Positions 22,546 to 34,896 of a stretch of 64,000 bases of DNA are shown piece after piece. A model generated the notes under the pieces. The model did no database searches and was not told the DNA's origin. It was given only the letters and a program-made list of their open reading frames with translations. The translations under genes and the position numbers were made by a program. The DNA is from Juglans regia (lineage: Eukaryota; Streptophyta; Magnoliopsida; Fagales; Juglandaceae). The stretch spans positions 39,278,964-39,342,963 of the forward strand of contig NC_049901.1 of the NCBI RefSeq assembly GCF_001411555.2. The letters are read 5' to 3'. Position 1 is the stretch's first letter. Each line of letters opens with the position of its first letter.

Positions 22546-23499
22546 AGTTACCCCGTCAATTCCTATCGGACGGGTCCGATGAGAATTCTTCATTTCCTTC
22601 ATTGATTAATCAATTTTTGCAACTACGGCTATGTGGCCTTTTCTTTCCCGAGACGGGGAGTTGTGGGTTTCTCGGTGCTCACGTGTCACACTTCTGATTT
22701 CAAGCCATATCTGAGTGGCCTCTTTGTTTATGCAGCTATGCAACCTTATGTGGTAACTTACTGCTTCACTTTGTAATTTGTTTATTGTAAGCTTACGGCT
22801 CCATGTTGTAACTTGTTGCTTCACATTGTAACTTATCCATTGTAAGCATGCGGCTTCATGTTGTAACTTGTTGCTTCATGTTGTAACTTGTCCATTGTAA
22901 ACTTGCGGCTTTATGTTGTCAATAACATTATCATTTAAGCTTTCTATTTATCTTCTATGGTTATTCACTTTCAGGATCTCCCATTTCTTTTTTCTCTCTT
23001 TTTTTACGACCGGCTTGGAGGTTTTGATCAAAGGAATTATGGGGTCCGAGTTGGGCGAGGGGATTGCCGTCATCTAGAGTTTTATGGTTCACCCCGCCAG
23101 TGCCAAACCCATCCCGACGACCCCACTGACCGACAGCTCCCTGCTTATATTGGCCTCATTTGCCTTTCTTAGTCAATTATCATCTCGGTACCTTTAGCGA
23201 TATCTTTGACGAGGTCGATGTCTCTCCACTTTTTCTTTGAGCCAATTTCCTTCTTTTTTATCGTTAATCTTTCGGATGCGCTTTACCTCGCCTAGTTATT
23301 TAGTTCTTCCTTTTTGTGTTGACGTGCTTTATGTCGACCCTCGTCCACTGCCATCGGCTCGAAGGGGATGGACATCCCCCCCTAAGAGTTAAGCCGCATC
23401 AAGGAGACTCTGATTGCCTCCTCGGGGGGGAGAGGCCGGGAAGCGTTTTGCTAACCTGCCTCTATGTCCCTTCGAGTAGCTCCATAGTCGTGGAGTCGA

Positions 23500-25420
23500 A
23501 TTAAATAATCCGAGCTGCTCCTTGCTGCAATGGAGGTAGGGGTAAGTATTCAGGTGACCAGGAGGCCAGACCCGCTCTCCGCCAAGGGAGAGACAAGGTG
23601 GCCTCTAGTTCGACTAGTCTCTTTTGTCCCATCAGGAGGTAGGTTGTTCCAGGCAGTTTGGGACTAGACCCGCTCCCACCCGTTGACATTCTGTATTTAA
23701 TTCCTGAAAAAATAAACAGGTTATCATACCTTTATCCTCAGCTTCGTATGAGTTAGACTTCGCAAACCTGGGCCCTTTGGCCTATGACGCCACATGCTAG
23801 CCACCTTTTACCATGTTGTTGATGTACACGTTTCTTGATGCAGCATTCGGGCAGTCGAAGGATCTGGCTCGCACTCTGTTAGGGAGAGGTCGGAATGCCA
23901 CAAGCCAAATTGCCCATTTGCCTCCCGAGGAGATAATTCAGACGATGATGTCTCTACTCCACTCCTTTGTTGTGATGGGGGTTGGGGTAAGTTTTTGGTC
24001 AGCCTTGGGGCTAGACTTGCTCTTCATCGCAGGAGGGACAAGGCGGCCTTTGGCTCAACCCGTCCCTTTGTTCCCCACGTGAGGTATGTTGTTCGGGTAG
24101 TCTGTAACTAGATCCGCTCCCACCAGTTGACACAGTAGGGAAGGGTAGGTTTGGGTCAGGCTGGTACTGATCCCACACTTCGTCGTAGCAGAGTTTGAGG
24201 TAAGTTATTCGGATAATAGTGGGGCTGGTCCTGCTCTCTGTCGTGGGGAGACAAGGTGACCTTTGGCTCGACCCGTCTCCTTAGTCCACAATGAGGTAGA
24301 TTTTTTGGGTTGTGTTTGTAACTAGACCTGCTCAAGCCAAATTTCCTATTTGCCCCTCGAGGAGGTAATTTGAACAGCGATGTGGCTAGTTCGCTCCTTC
24401 GTCGCGATGGGGTTCAAAGTAAGTTTTCGGGCAGCCTAAGGATTGGACCCACTCTCTGTCGCAAGAGGGACAAGGTGGCATTTGGCTCAACCCATCCCTT
24501 TGTTCCCCGCAAGAGGTAGGTTGTTTGAGCAATCTGCTACTGTACCCACTCATGCCTATTGACACTCCAGGGAAGGTTAAGTTTTGGGTCAAGCTGGCGC
24601 TGAACCCACTCTTCATCGTAGTGGAGGAAAGGATAAGTTATTTTGGTAGTTGTGGGGCTGGTCCCGCTCTCGGTACCGGGGAGACAAGGCAGCCTCTGAC
24701 TCGATCCGTCTCTTTGGTCTACGGGGAGGTAAGTTGTTCAGGTAGCCTACTATTGGATCCACTCCCTCCTATTGACACTTACGAGAAAGGTAAGTCTTTG
24801 CCTTTAGATAGTTGAGGACTGATCCGCATTCCGTCGCAAGAGGGATAAAGCAACCTTTTAGCCTACCTTTCCCTCTAGTATCCCGAGGGGAGGTAATTCA
24901 AATAATGATGTGGCTAGTCCGCTCCTTCATCACGATGGGGGTCGGCGTAAGTTTTTTGGGCCACTAGAGGGCTAGTCCCACTCTTCAGATGAGGAAGTTG
25001 AGTCTTCTGCTCACATATAATCTTTCGTGGGGAGGTAAGTTGTTCTGGCAGTTTGGGACTGGACATGTTCCGGCCTTTTGACATCGCAGGAAATGGTAAG
25101 TTTGGGTCAACCTGGCATTGATTCCACACTTCTTCGTGATGGAGGTCGGGGTAAGTTTTTCGAGTAGCCTCAGGGCTGGACCCACTCTCCGTCACTGGAG
25201 GGACAATGCGGCCTTTGGCTCAACCCGCCCTTTTGGCCCTACAGGAGGTATGTTGTTCGGGCAGTCTATAACTGGACCCGCTCCCGCCTATTGACACTCA
25301 CGAGGAATGTAAGTTTTTGTCTTCGAGTGGCTGAGGGCCAACCCACACTCCTCTGCAGGAGGGACAGAGCAACCTCTGGCGTGACTCGTCCCTTTGGTGT
25401 CCTGCGGTGAGGTAAATAAT
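23500..25420. repeat. internal tandem array of period about 215 bp
   Basis: The block GGGACAAGG-GGCCTTTGGCTC (with variants) recurs near 23590, 24029, 24245, 24460, 24680, 24838, 25195 and 25350. Spacings among the middle copies are 216, 215 and 220, with shorter ones near 155-158. A second landmark, TATTGACACT, recurs at 24557, 24771, 25073 and 25288 (214 and 215 apart within pairs). A GATGTGGCTAGT block marks higher-order repeats near 24380 and 24908. No frame is open across it. Confidence 0.8.
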
Positions 25421-25861
25421 TGATGAAGATTTTGTTGATGGAGATTACGTTGACGAAGATTATGTTGATGGAGATTCTATTATGTTCCTGAAACTCGACA
25501 TTAAAACACAACGACTCTTCCCTTAAGATTTGTAGTGTATGCATGAAAACATAAATTTACAATAATAAAGCTAACTTTACCAATAAGATTTTTGTAGGTG
25601 TTCGACATTCCAAAAGTGCAGCAACTCGTTAGGAGTCTCAGAGTCTTTAGGAGCCCGGGTGATTGGTGGTGGTGACCTTGTAGGGGCTTTCCCATCGGGG
25701 TCCCAGCTTTCCCTTGTCTCGCATTGTTGTTCATGTTTCTTTGAGTACGAGGTCTCCAACTCTGGATGCTCTTGGACGCACTTGTTTGTTGAAACATCAC
25801 TCGGCCCTCCTTTTGTTGGCGGCGGTTCTTACTTTTGCCTCCATTCTGACTTCTTTCATGG

Positions 25862-25963
25862 CTACGTTAAGGCTCGAAGAGTGTCTTCTACGTTAATGAA
25901 ATTGTCAGCCTGGTCCATAAACTCTTGCAATGTTACATGATTCATTCTCGCCAAGTTAGCCAT
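25862..25963 (-). pseudogene. gag remnant of the LTR element
   Basis: The minus strand reads MANLARMNHVTLQEFMDQA and then DNFINVEDTLRALT before a stop. The text resembles the end of a plant gypsy gag, where 'FMDQADxFINAEDTLRAL' precedes a basic region. Basic and polar text continues to about 25600 in shifted frames (QSWRPRTQRNMNN). It lies directly inside the right LTR. It is too short and broken to be functional. Confidence 0.55.
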
Positions 25964-26012
25964 GAACTGGGATCATGGCCAGACTCCTCCCAGAATCGCC
26001 GCCCAGAGAGAG

Positions 26013-26527
26013 AGAAACCAGAGAGAGAGAAACCAGAGAGTGTAAAGATGTTTTTTGTACCTAAAAATTGTTATTTATATCGAAAATCTGGGAGGGAAGA
26101 TCATGCCTACCCTCATAGGACCTACGTCCTCACTACTATTCCCTTTGTTAGGGTCCTTTAATGCAGTGTGCCTCTGAGACGACGTCATTAATGTGATGTG
26201 TTGTTAGGGTAGTGGTGTCATTAATGCGGCGTGGTTTCCTGATTTGCCTTATTTTGCAGGCCATGATGGCCTTCCGTCGATGTTCCTTTGTTAGAAAATC
26301 AAATGTTCTTCTTCTTTCCCATTCTGTCATGTACGAGTCTCAATGAGTAGGATGCGGTCGAGTGTTGTCAGTCTTGTCCGTCCCATCAACTATCATTACT
26401 TACTTTTTCTTACAAGCGAATTGCTTCATGGGCAAGCTTGGGCCCTGGAGCCGGGTATCGAGGCGAAGCCCATTATTTTCGGTTGAGCGCCTAGTGGGCT
26501 TATGAGTGAGGGAGAAATCCCCTTGCA
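26013..26527 (-). repeat. LTR (5' LTR in minus orientation) of the non-autonomous element
   Basis: Direct repeat of 22040-22545 with many substitutions. The plus-strand end is CTTGCA at 26527. Upstream, AGAGAGAGAAACC is repeated at 25997-26038, which blurs the inner LTR edge. Confidence 0.8.
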
Positions 26528-26692
26528 CATCCCCTACTGTTGCACAATCCCATAGAACATGCCCCTATTGTCGCAGCTTCTTAAATTGTGGTCAATTGGG
26601 TCACATAAGGTAGGTTCAAAAGAGAGAGAGAGAGAGTGAGAGAGTTCAACTGTGAAAAGAGATAAAACATGGGTTGAAATACAAGGAGTTAA

Positions 26693-27042
26693 GTCCTAGT
26701 TTGTATGGTGAGTTGATGTGGTTTATGAATAGTAACGAGATATTTGAGTTAAGATGAAATGAGTTAGAAACAATTTGAGTTAAAATGTTTTATGTGATTT
26801 TAGAAATTGAGTGAGAAAAAGTTGAATAAAAATATTATAAAATTAAAATATTGTTAGAATATTATTTTTATTTTTTTGTATTTAAAAAGATTGAATTATT
26901 TTTTGTATTTTGTTTATAAGTTTGAGAAAGTTGTAATAATTAGGTAATGATTAGATAAAAAAGTTGAAAATTTGAAATTAAAAAATGTTTGTATTTGTGG
27001 TGTTTGGATGAGATGTAAGCATCAATTTATTCAAACTAGGCC
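26693..27042. mobile_element. Tourist/Harbinger-like MITE, 350 bp
   Basis: The ends are GTCCTAGTTTG and CAAACTAGGCC, inverted, flanked on both sides by TAA (26690-26692 and 27043-27045). A 3-bp TAA/TTA duplication is the PIF/Harbinger signature. The interior is AT-rich and non-coding. Confidence 0.75.
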
Positions 27043-27179
27043 TAAATGGATTATGGCAATCCAAAAAAAAAAACCAAAGAAAAACAAAATATCTCTTATA
27101 TTTAGAAACTAATGTGTCCCACATACTCTAATATAATTATTTAAGAAAAATGTATTTGTGATATTATTAATAAAATGAT

Positions 27180-28790
27180 TAGGGGTGTGCAAAACCTCTG
27201 CCGGCTCCAACTTTGGCCAACATTCGCTCCGATTCTGATAAAGTAAAAAAAATCAAAATTCAGAATCAGAGTTGAAATAACTCCAGAAAAAAAAATTTCA
27301 AAGTCAGAGACGGAGTCGAAATCGGAGCCAACGCCAGCTCCAAGCTCCAAACTCCGACCCGAATATATAAAGTAAATATATTAAAAATTGTAATATAAGT
27401 GTAAGCCATTTGAGTGGCCTAACAGTTGACAGAGTGTTTTGCAAATACTTAGTCCCACGTTTGAGCCCCCATACAGACTAATTTCATTAAATTTTTTATT
27501 TTTATAAAACGACGTCATTTTCTACCCCTTACATATATTCATATTTTTCCCTTTAGCCAACGAAAACCGATTTCAAAACCCTAACCTCCATGGCTGGCCT
27601 CTCTCTCCACTTCAACTGCAGCTTGCCTCTCTCTCCACTTCCTCTGTCACTCACTTCTCCATGGCTCCATATCACAGTCTCAAGTTCTCAACCCCCAACC
27701 AGACTTTCCCTCTATGTAAAATCCTTTTTTCTTTGCCCCTAATTATAGAGCACTCTCATTGGATTAGCTAAAAGCTAAATCCAATGAGTATTTAGCTATT
27801 AAAGAGTAAAATATGCTCACATTGGATTAATCAAATTCTAAATATTTGAAATTTAGGTACAATGACTTTCAAAAGTTTTTCCAAATTTGAAAGTTATTGT
27901 ACATACATCAAATACATATTTTATTAATTATTTCTCTCTCCCTTTCTTTCTATCACATATTTTATCACAATTAATATATTAATTTGACTTAGTGATATAT
28001 TAATTTAATAAGAACATGATTATTAATTAATATATAATAAGTAGAATAATAAAATATGATAAAATTAAATAAATTAATAATTAAAAAATTAAATATTTTT
28101 AAAATTATTAGTTATTCATTACTATATAATGAATAAATATGTAATTTAATATGGAGATTTAATATGAATAATCAAAACCAAATTTATCTTTTATTATTTT
28201 ATTATTATATAATGAAAAAATAGCTATTCCAATGTGGAGATTTATGTGAATGGAATAGTCAAAAGTCAAATTTTTCTTACATTCATCAAAATTATCCTTT
28301 AACTTTGGCTAATCCAATGAGAGTGCTATAAGCTTTTGTCTCTGCTGCCATGGCTACGCTTTTCGATCGTTCCCTTGAGAACAAAGCATCACAATCTCTG
28401 ATCTCGTGCTCTATAGCACCAAAGTAAGCACCACAATCTTCGATCTCGTGCTCTGTTACTATGATTTTCTTTCTCTAATTTTTTTTTTAAGATTGTGGGT
28501 TTGGTTGTTGATAAGTGAACACTTGGTGGGTTTGGTTGCTTTGTTTGGGATTTTGGATGAATATTTGGTGGATTTTCTTTCTCTAAGCTTCCCCTCTCTC
28601 TCTCTCTCTCTCTCTCTTCCTTCGTGGCTCCGACGTTCCGACTCCCACTTTTATTCTGGCAACTCTAGTCGGAGTCGGAATCTGCTTCAATTCGGAGTCG
28701 GAGTTGGAGCTCAACTTGGCCACCGACTAATGTTAGAGTCAGAGGTCGAAGTTGGGCATTTTGACTCATTCAGAGTAGGAGCCCAGCCTT
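27180..28790. repeat. degenerate hAT-like repeat region with a nested MITE
   Basis: It starts TAGGGGTGTGCAAAACC and contains GGAGTCGG/CCGACTCC-type motifs at both sides, for example 28665-28700, as in AGGGGTG-ended hAT repeats. The expected mirrored terminus is not seen at the right, so the end is a guess. A (TC)n microsatellite occurs at about 28596-28617. No coding domain was recognised in the 128-codon frame at 28406-28792. Confidence 0.35.
27749..28327. mobile_element. MITE of about 580 bp with 20-bp inverted ends
   Basis: The left end AGCACTCTCATTGGATTAGC (27749-27768) is the exact reverse complement of 28308-28327. The interior is AT-rich and non-coding. Both flanks contain TATA, but the target duplication cannot be fixed, so I leave the superfamily open. 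Confidence 0.75.
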
Positions 28791-31700
28791 AAAAATGATG
28801 TATACTTGATCATACATTAAGTATTCCATCCCTTGATGGAAGGGTGCCTACACTATTATAAATGAGTAATGCTAGATACAATCATGAGTTGTACAAATGT
28901 AACACATTTTTTTTAAAAAAAGTGAAATTTACCATTAAAAAATTAATTTTTTATGCAGATATCATATTTATTTACTTTTTTCAAAATAAGTATAGGGCAC
29001 TTACGCACTCTATGACAATTTCTCATTATAAATGGATTGAAGAATCCCTAGACCATCTCATTATAAATAGATGGAAGAATCCCTAGCCGCCCACCATACG
29101 AACCAATATGAACCAAAATCTAAACCGAACATATATACTCCATCCATAAAAGCTAATAGAGGTGGATGGATTAAAAGATTCATCTTAGAATCCGGGTGAG
29201 TTCTCTCTACTTGTATGATTTGTAGTGATTTGGATAAACATGGTTGGATGTACACAATTATTTCCGCATTTCCGCTGCACAATATGTTCGAATTTCGTAC
29301 AAAAAAACATAATATAATTTTTGAGTGACACAATATTTATAATTCTTATAGGTTTATTCAAGAGCGGAGTAACTAAATTAGTTTAACTATATGTATTTAA
29401 TTTCAAGTTTATTTTTTATCTTGTCTCCTACAAAAATTTCTCATCTCATATCAACTCAACTTATCATTATAAATTTTCACATAAAATATAATAAACAATT
29501 CAATTTTTTCAAATTTTAAAACAATAATTGTAATAAAAAATAATATTTTAAACTTTCATATAAAACAAAAAATTCACATCTCACCATCCAAACCTAAAAA
29601 TTCGATTCATTTAAAAAACTTCAAAGGTATTTTGACAATTCCACTTGGGCCTCAATGAGTTTGTGATTTATATACATAGAATATATAAGGTATAAAGTTT
29701 TTTTCCCATATAGTGTACACATATGTGTGTATGAAAAATCACTATTTATTCTAAAAACTTAAGTTGATGGGAAGATATAAATTTTATTTTATATCTTATC
29801 TCTCTCCCTCACGTTTGGGGGAGACTCTCACTCAATGAGTAGACTCAACACGTGGAATATTTATTTAAATGAGATAAAGTATAGACTCATGATTCGAACT
29901 GATGACCTTTACTCTGATACTATATGAAATTTATCCTAAAAATTTAAATTAATAAGAAGATGTAGACTTTCTTTTATATCTTAACAATATATACACGCAC
30001 AATACATATGCACGAATATGTATGTGTGCGACAAGATCTAACCGTAGATCTCTTTTATAAAAAGGAGCATAGACGCATAGAAAAGGGATATTTTTTTACC
30101 TTCTTTCCACCTTGTAACAAAAATGAAGAATTTAAAGAGCTTTATAATAAGTATATTTTCTTGAAGAATAGTGCTATCCGGGAATTGGGATGTAGAGCAC
30201 ATTTAGTAAAGTATTTATATGATATAATTTAATTTAAAAAATAAATTTAAAAATTTAAATCTTACAAATTGAATATGATCAAGTGATGTAAATGGTGTGC
30301 TCTACACAATGATTTGAAAATAGAATAACTCATACTTTCATAGTGGATTGTATGGTTCTTGTGAGCATGGTATCCCTCATTTTCTTTATTATATTTTATT
30401 TACAATTTTTTCATTTCGTCTGTTTTTATTAAAAATATAATATAAATAATAATATCTATTTCTTTCAACCCGTTTAAACTTTTGAGAGAAGCAGTAATTC
30501 TACAATCTTCGGCTCTATATCATAAGAATAACGGTTAACCATTAAGTTAGAAAATTGCTTTAACAATATAAACAAATATATATATATATATATTTATATA
30601 TATGTATGCATGCATGTATGTATGTATGTCTATGTGTATATTATAGTGTTTTCTCAGCATTTAAATAGACCAAAGATAATTGAGATTTCACGAACATCAT
30701 GTTAAAAACAATGTAAACGAAACTACTTAGTCAGTAACGATTTAAATCTCCATAATCTATTTGGTAAAATTGTAAACATATAGGTACTTATAAAAAAAAA
30801 ACAAAAAAAAAATGTAGACATATAGGTTCTTTTCTTTTGAAAAAAGAAAACGCATCCAAAGCCTGGCGAACCCATCCATGTATTGTTTTTAAACAATATA
30901 TTTAAAAACGATACATGGATGGGTTCGATAAATATGTTTTTTTAAATATTATTTTAATTTTTATGTTATTTTATCATTCAAATTCAAACAACACATAAAA
31001 TTAAGAAAAATAATATTTACAATCGAGGCATGTGTAAAAGTCGTGTAATCTTTTTTAAAATGTAAGTAAATATGAGACGCACATGATTAAAAACTATTTT
31101 TTTGAAAAGAATTATACGGTACTTATATACTCCACAACAATATCTCACATTGTTAGATAAATATTATATTAAAAATAAACGGTAGTGCTTATATATAACG
31201 CCCAACAAATATATCAAATAAGTAAATACAAACAAAAGATGAAAATTAAAGTGGGAAATAGCTAAAAAAAAAAACTGGTCCCATGTTTTTTAGCATGTAT
31301 CGAAGAAATTTCTACTGCAAATCAATGAAGGACTGCTGTGGATAGCTATTATTCAATTCACATTGGTCTATGCACTTTAAAATCTTCTATATTGATTTAT
31401 ACATATCTAAATATTTAGTTAGTTATAAATATTGCTTTTTTAAATTTGAATAATTACTATCCACTCCACAAAATATATTTTAATCATTATTTATCTCTCC
31501 TCCCACTCTCTCTCACAATCCTTTCGTTTTCTTCCTCTTCCAACAACACAATAAACATTCACATGTACATTTATTTTATTATTATAATATTATATATATA
31601 TTTTTATTTTATTATATTTTTAATATAATATATAAAAAAAATTATTTTTTATTATTATATTTGTATTATTCATGTTAAATATATGTAGTGAATATTAATT

Positions 31701-33511
31701 ACCAAAAAATTAATAATAATAAAATATTTTATTATTATTTATTTCAAATATGTATAAAATAATGTATAAAATTTACTTAAATGACAAAATAAATATATAA
31801 AAGAGATAATTTTATATATGTATAGATCAATACTAATGCAAATACTTTGTAAAATCTCAGTGGAGGCAGATGCTGTAGAATTTCAAACTCGTGTTGTTAG
31901 GAAAGGATGCAGAGATGCGGAGGAGCTTCGCGTTGCATGGGACCACGCGCTGGTCAAATGGAGAATATGACCAAATGGAAAGGTGGAACGGAACTATATG
32001 TCCGGCTACGCGTGGTGTGGGCCGCGTGGCGTTGGACCGTTGGTAACTTGGTAGCAAGCCTTCAAAAATTGGAATCGAGTTTGACTCGGTAATTCTATAA
32101 TTGAATTGGATGATTCACGAATCAATATTTTAATATTAATAAAATGTATTAAAAATTATATTTAATACAATTCAAGTATTTTATATTATGTATAAAAGAG
32201 TATAAAATATAAATTTATTCACTAATTTCAATAAAAATATAATACAAATCTAAATAATTTCAATAAATATGTAATTTATACATTTAATCTCAATAGTCAA
32301 CATTTTTTTTTCTTTATAGGTGAAAAATATAAAGACCATTAAGTTATAAACACATGACAAATGTAATATTTTATGCACAACCATAAATTTAATATAAAAT
32401 ACTCAATCATTTCTTTAATTTTTTGTTCAACTAAAAAAATAAAGAACTATGTTTTATCTTTCGATTTTTCTGCAATTCTTATAAAATATAATGATAAAAA
32501 GTTAATATATATTTAGTTCTATCATATTTTTGTACGAAAAATTAAAAGAAAAAAAATCTAGTTGTTAAACAACTTAAAAATAAATACAGTTTTGAATCAG
32601 TTCAAATCGATTGATTGAAGCGGTTCAATGAATGGTTCAAAATGTTCACTAAAATCGATTTGATTTTTTGCCAATTCAGTTTGAATTGACATGAATCGAA
32701 TCTATTTTTCAAACTTTAGTTGGTAGTAGAAGGGTACAAATCTAAGCTCTAAAGTTCATGAAAAAGAAAGCAAGAATTAGAGTATATATATGGACAACAA
32801 TATATAGAAATTGATAGAAATATGAGAAGTGAGAGGAAAGATAAGGCCATAGTAAGATAAAAAAAAGCCAAAAAATCATCAAGAATGGTGGCGCGTGGGG
32901 CTCACACACACTTCACAAAAAGGCACTCGAGCCTTAGGCATAGTTAGAATTGAGAATTCTAGCTTTGGTTTCGTGCAAATATGCAAGAGGAAAAATTTTA
33001 CTTATCGTTTTTATATCATACATCATACATTATTTTTTTCCTTATCAAATATATGATATATGAATTATGAATAGAATAATAATAATTCATTTAATTTAGC
33101 AAGACAAAAAATAAGTATAGTGTAAGATGTAAGATGATGAATAAAAGAGTTCTAAGCAATAGTGGGTTCTAGTGGTAGTCAATGTGTGTGCGCGGTGTGG
33201 TGTGTTGGCAACAATAGATCTTAAACAATGATGATCGGAAATGGTGGGGAGGTTTTAAGGAGTTGGGTATGAAGATTGGAACTCAAGAGGAAGATATAAG
33301 GAAAGAAAATCAATGAGAAAAGAAGAAAAAGAGAAGCCGGTTGGGGGGTTTCGCTTGGGAGGTTGTTTGGGAGAGATGGCATTATAAGAGCTGAACTTAA
33401 CACATATTAGATATCCTCTTACATAATATCATATCATTAATAACTAATAATTATATTAATAATTTTAGTCATGCAATCTTATATGATAGACCATGACTAC
33501 TAGCACTTTAA
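28791..33511. other. long AT-rich spacer with repeat fragments
   Basis: No gene was recognised. Content: a partial Tourist-like MITE at about 29400-29594 (right end CATCCAAACC then TAA); a small near-perfect hairpin at 30868-30927; simple repeats (TA)n and (TGTA)n at about 30575-30628; and a repeat near 30180-30300 that resembles 18895-19030. Short frames such as 31857-32057 have no support. Confidence 0.5.
30868..30927. repeat. near-perfect 27-bp hairpin
   Basis: Arm 30868-30894 and arm 30901-30927 pair over 27 bases with a single G:U-type position (TATT opposite GATA) and a 6-base loop. The arms read CGAACCCATCCATGTAT on the left and ATACATGGATGGGTTCG on the right. It could be a minimal palindromic element or a small-RNA foldback; nothing in the sequence decides. 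Confidence 0.75.
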
Positions 33512-33702
33512 GGTCTTGTTTGGATAGTGAGTTGATCTTATCATAAATTTTCAAAATTTTCAAATAAAATATAATAAAATATTTAATTTTTTCAAATTTC
33601 AAAACAAAAATAACATTAAAAAAATATATTATAATAATATTTTATTCAACTTTCAACTTTTATCTTATCTCAACTCAAGTCACTATTCATACATTCCTGG
33701 CC
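33512..33702. mobile_element. Tourist/Harbinger-like MITE, 191 bp
   Basis: The left end is GGTCTTGTTTGGATAGTGAG and the right end is TCACTATTCATACATTCCTGGCC, inverted with gaps. TAA flanks both sides (33509-33511 and 33703-33705). The interior shares TTCAAATTTCAAAACAA-type text with the copy in the LINE at 42111. Confidence 0.7.
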
Positions 33703-33964
33703 TAATAGTGTGTTTGATTGTTGAAATCAACTCAACTTATCTCAAACTAATCCTTGATGAGACCACTACGTCTTCAGCTCTTCATGAAAAAGATAAACGC
33801 ATATTAACTTATTTTATACATTTAAATATATCTTAGTAAGACCTACAAAATATTATTATTCACAGATCAACTCAAATAATCTGAGATTACCTCAATATCC
33901 AAACTCAGCTTTAAGACTTCTTAGTTTTTAATAACTAACATTATGCAAATTGGAAAATATTTAG

Positions 33965-34165
33965 GGTGATGCTATTATGCTATTGAGCTTTGACTGCTGA
34001 GCATGTTTCTTATTACAAATTGTATTTTTTTTTCTTTCAAATATTTTTTAAATATTTTAAAAAAATATCAATACATTAATAATTATTTATTTAATCATTA
34101 AATAAAAAAATAAAAAATATAAATAGTCAAAATGAGAGAGCAAAACCACGAGACATACTATCATT
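33965..34165. repeat. AT-rich MITE-like repeat, copy 1
   Basis: The internal text (ATCAATACATTAATA, then TTAATCATTAAATAAAAAAA, then AGTCAAAATGAGAG) matches the repeat at 54707-54947. The termini are eroded. Confidence 0.5.
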
Positions 34166-34699
34166 TTCCAAAGATTTATAAACTTGAATTGGAGCCCATG
34201 TGAGATCTAAAACACACCAATAATGATGAGATTTAAAACTTAAGTTTCTCCATTTGCCACTTCGGTGTGTTAACGCATTCATTTGTGGTTGGGTGGATTG
34301 GGATAAAAAATAAAATAAAATATTAATAATTTTGGTTACGTAAAACTCACTTAAATAATATGTTAACGTGTGAAAAAATAAGCTTGCAAATAGATTTTTT
34401 TAAAAAAACAGTTAAATATTTTTGAAATATTACTAATTTTTTATGCTAATTGATGTTATTGATTTTCATTTTAATCGTTTATTTGATAAAAAAATTTCTC
34501 TCTTTTTTAATTGACAGCCACTTGGTCGGTGAGAACTTGTCTGGGGACTGTGACAGCAAATTTCTCACACGCTGTGACATTAATCTCAAACAATGAAGCT
34601 AAAGATGCAATACGCAGATGCCCACGGAGTGAAACTGCACGCCCAACATCACACACTACACGTAACCCACTACCCTATCGTGTGCATTAGGTTCGCGTG
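34166..34699. other. promoter region of the MLK gene
   Basis: No gene here. The last 200 bases become C-rich and contain ACACGTAACC (an ACGT core) near 34660. No clear TATA box was found, as is common for broadly expressed plant genes. Confidence 0.35.
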
Positions 34700-34896
34700 C
34701 ACCTTCTCCCCCACGCTCACACCTTCTCTCTTGCTAACACACATACCCACCCAAGTCACCGATCGTCAATTCATTTATCGCCTCTCTTTCATGAGCAGCC
34801 TCCATTTTCTCAAACATTCAATCTTTTTCAATTTTCTTGCGCCATCTTTATGATCATCTGTCCCAACCAACTTCAAATTTAGATTCATCTCGTAAG
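34700..34896 (+). other. putative 5' non-coding exon of the MLK gene
   Basis: C/T-rich leader-like DNA ends in CGTAAG|GTACGTG, a good donor at 34897. A T-rich stretch and TTTGTTAG acceptor at 36589-36590 would join it to the exon holding the start codon. Leader introns of this size are common in plant kinases. The transcription start is a guess. Confidence 0.45.

Larger units (their letters stand above)
22040..26527 (-). mobile_element. non-autonomous LTR retrotransposon (LARD-like) with internal tandem array
   Basis: Two direct LTRs of about 500 bp flank 3.5 kb of DNA with no pol. A minus-strand gag scrap next to the right LTR sets the orientation: 5' LTR at the right, 3' LTR at the left, with a GGGG-containing purine tract just inside the left LTR. 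Between gag and the 3' LTR lies an array of period about 215 bp. This arrangement, tandem repeats before the 3' LTR, is known from Tat/Ogre-lineage and Retand-type gypsy elements; membership here is inference. The LTRs differ at many positions, so the insertion is not recent. No target duplication could be fixed because one LTR edge is unclear. Confidence 0.75.

Noticed and set aside
28406..28792. 128-codon plus frame
   Set aside because: It runs across a (TC)n microsatellite and a degenerate repeat; its content is simple-sequence serine and leucine.
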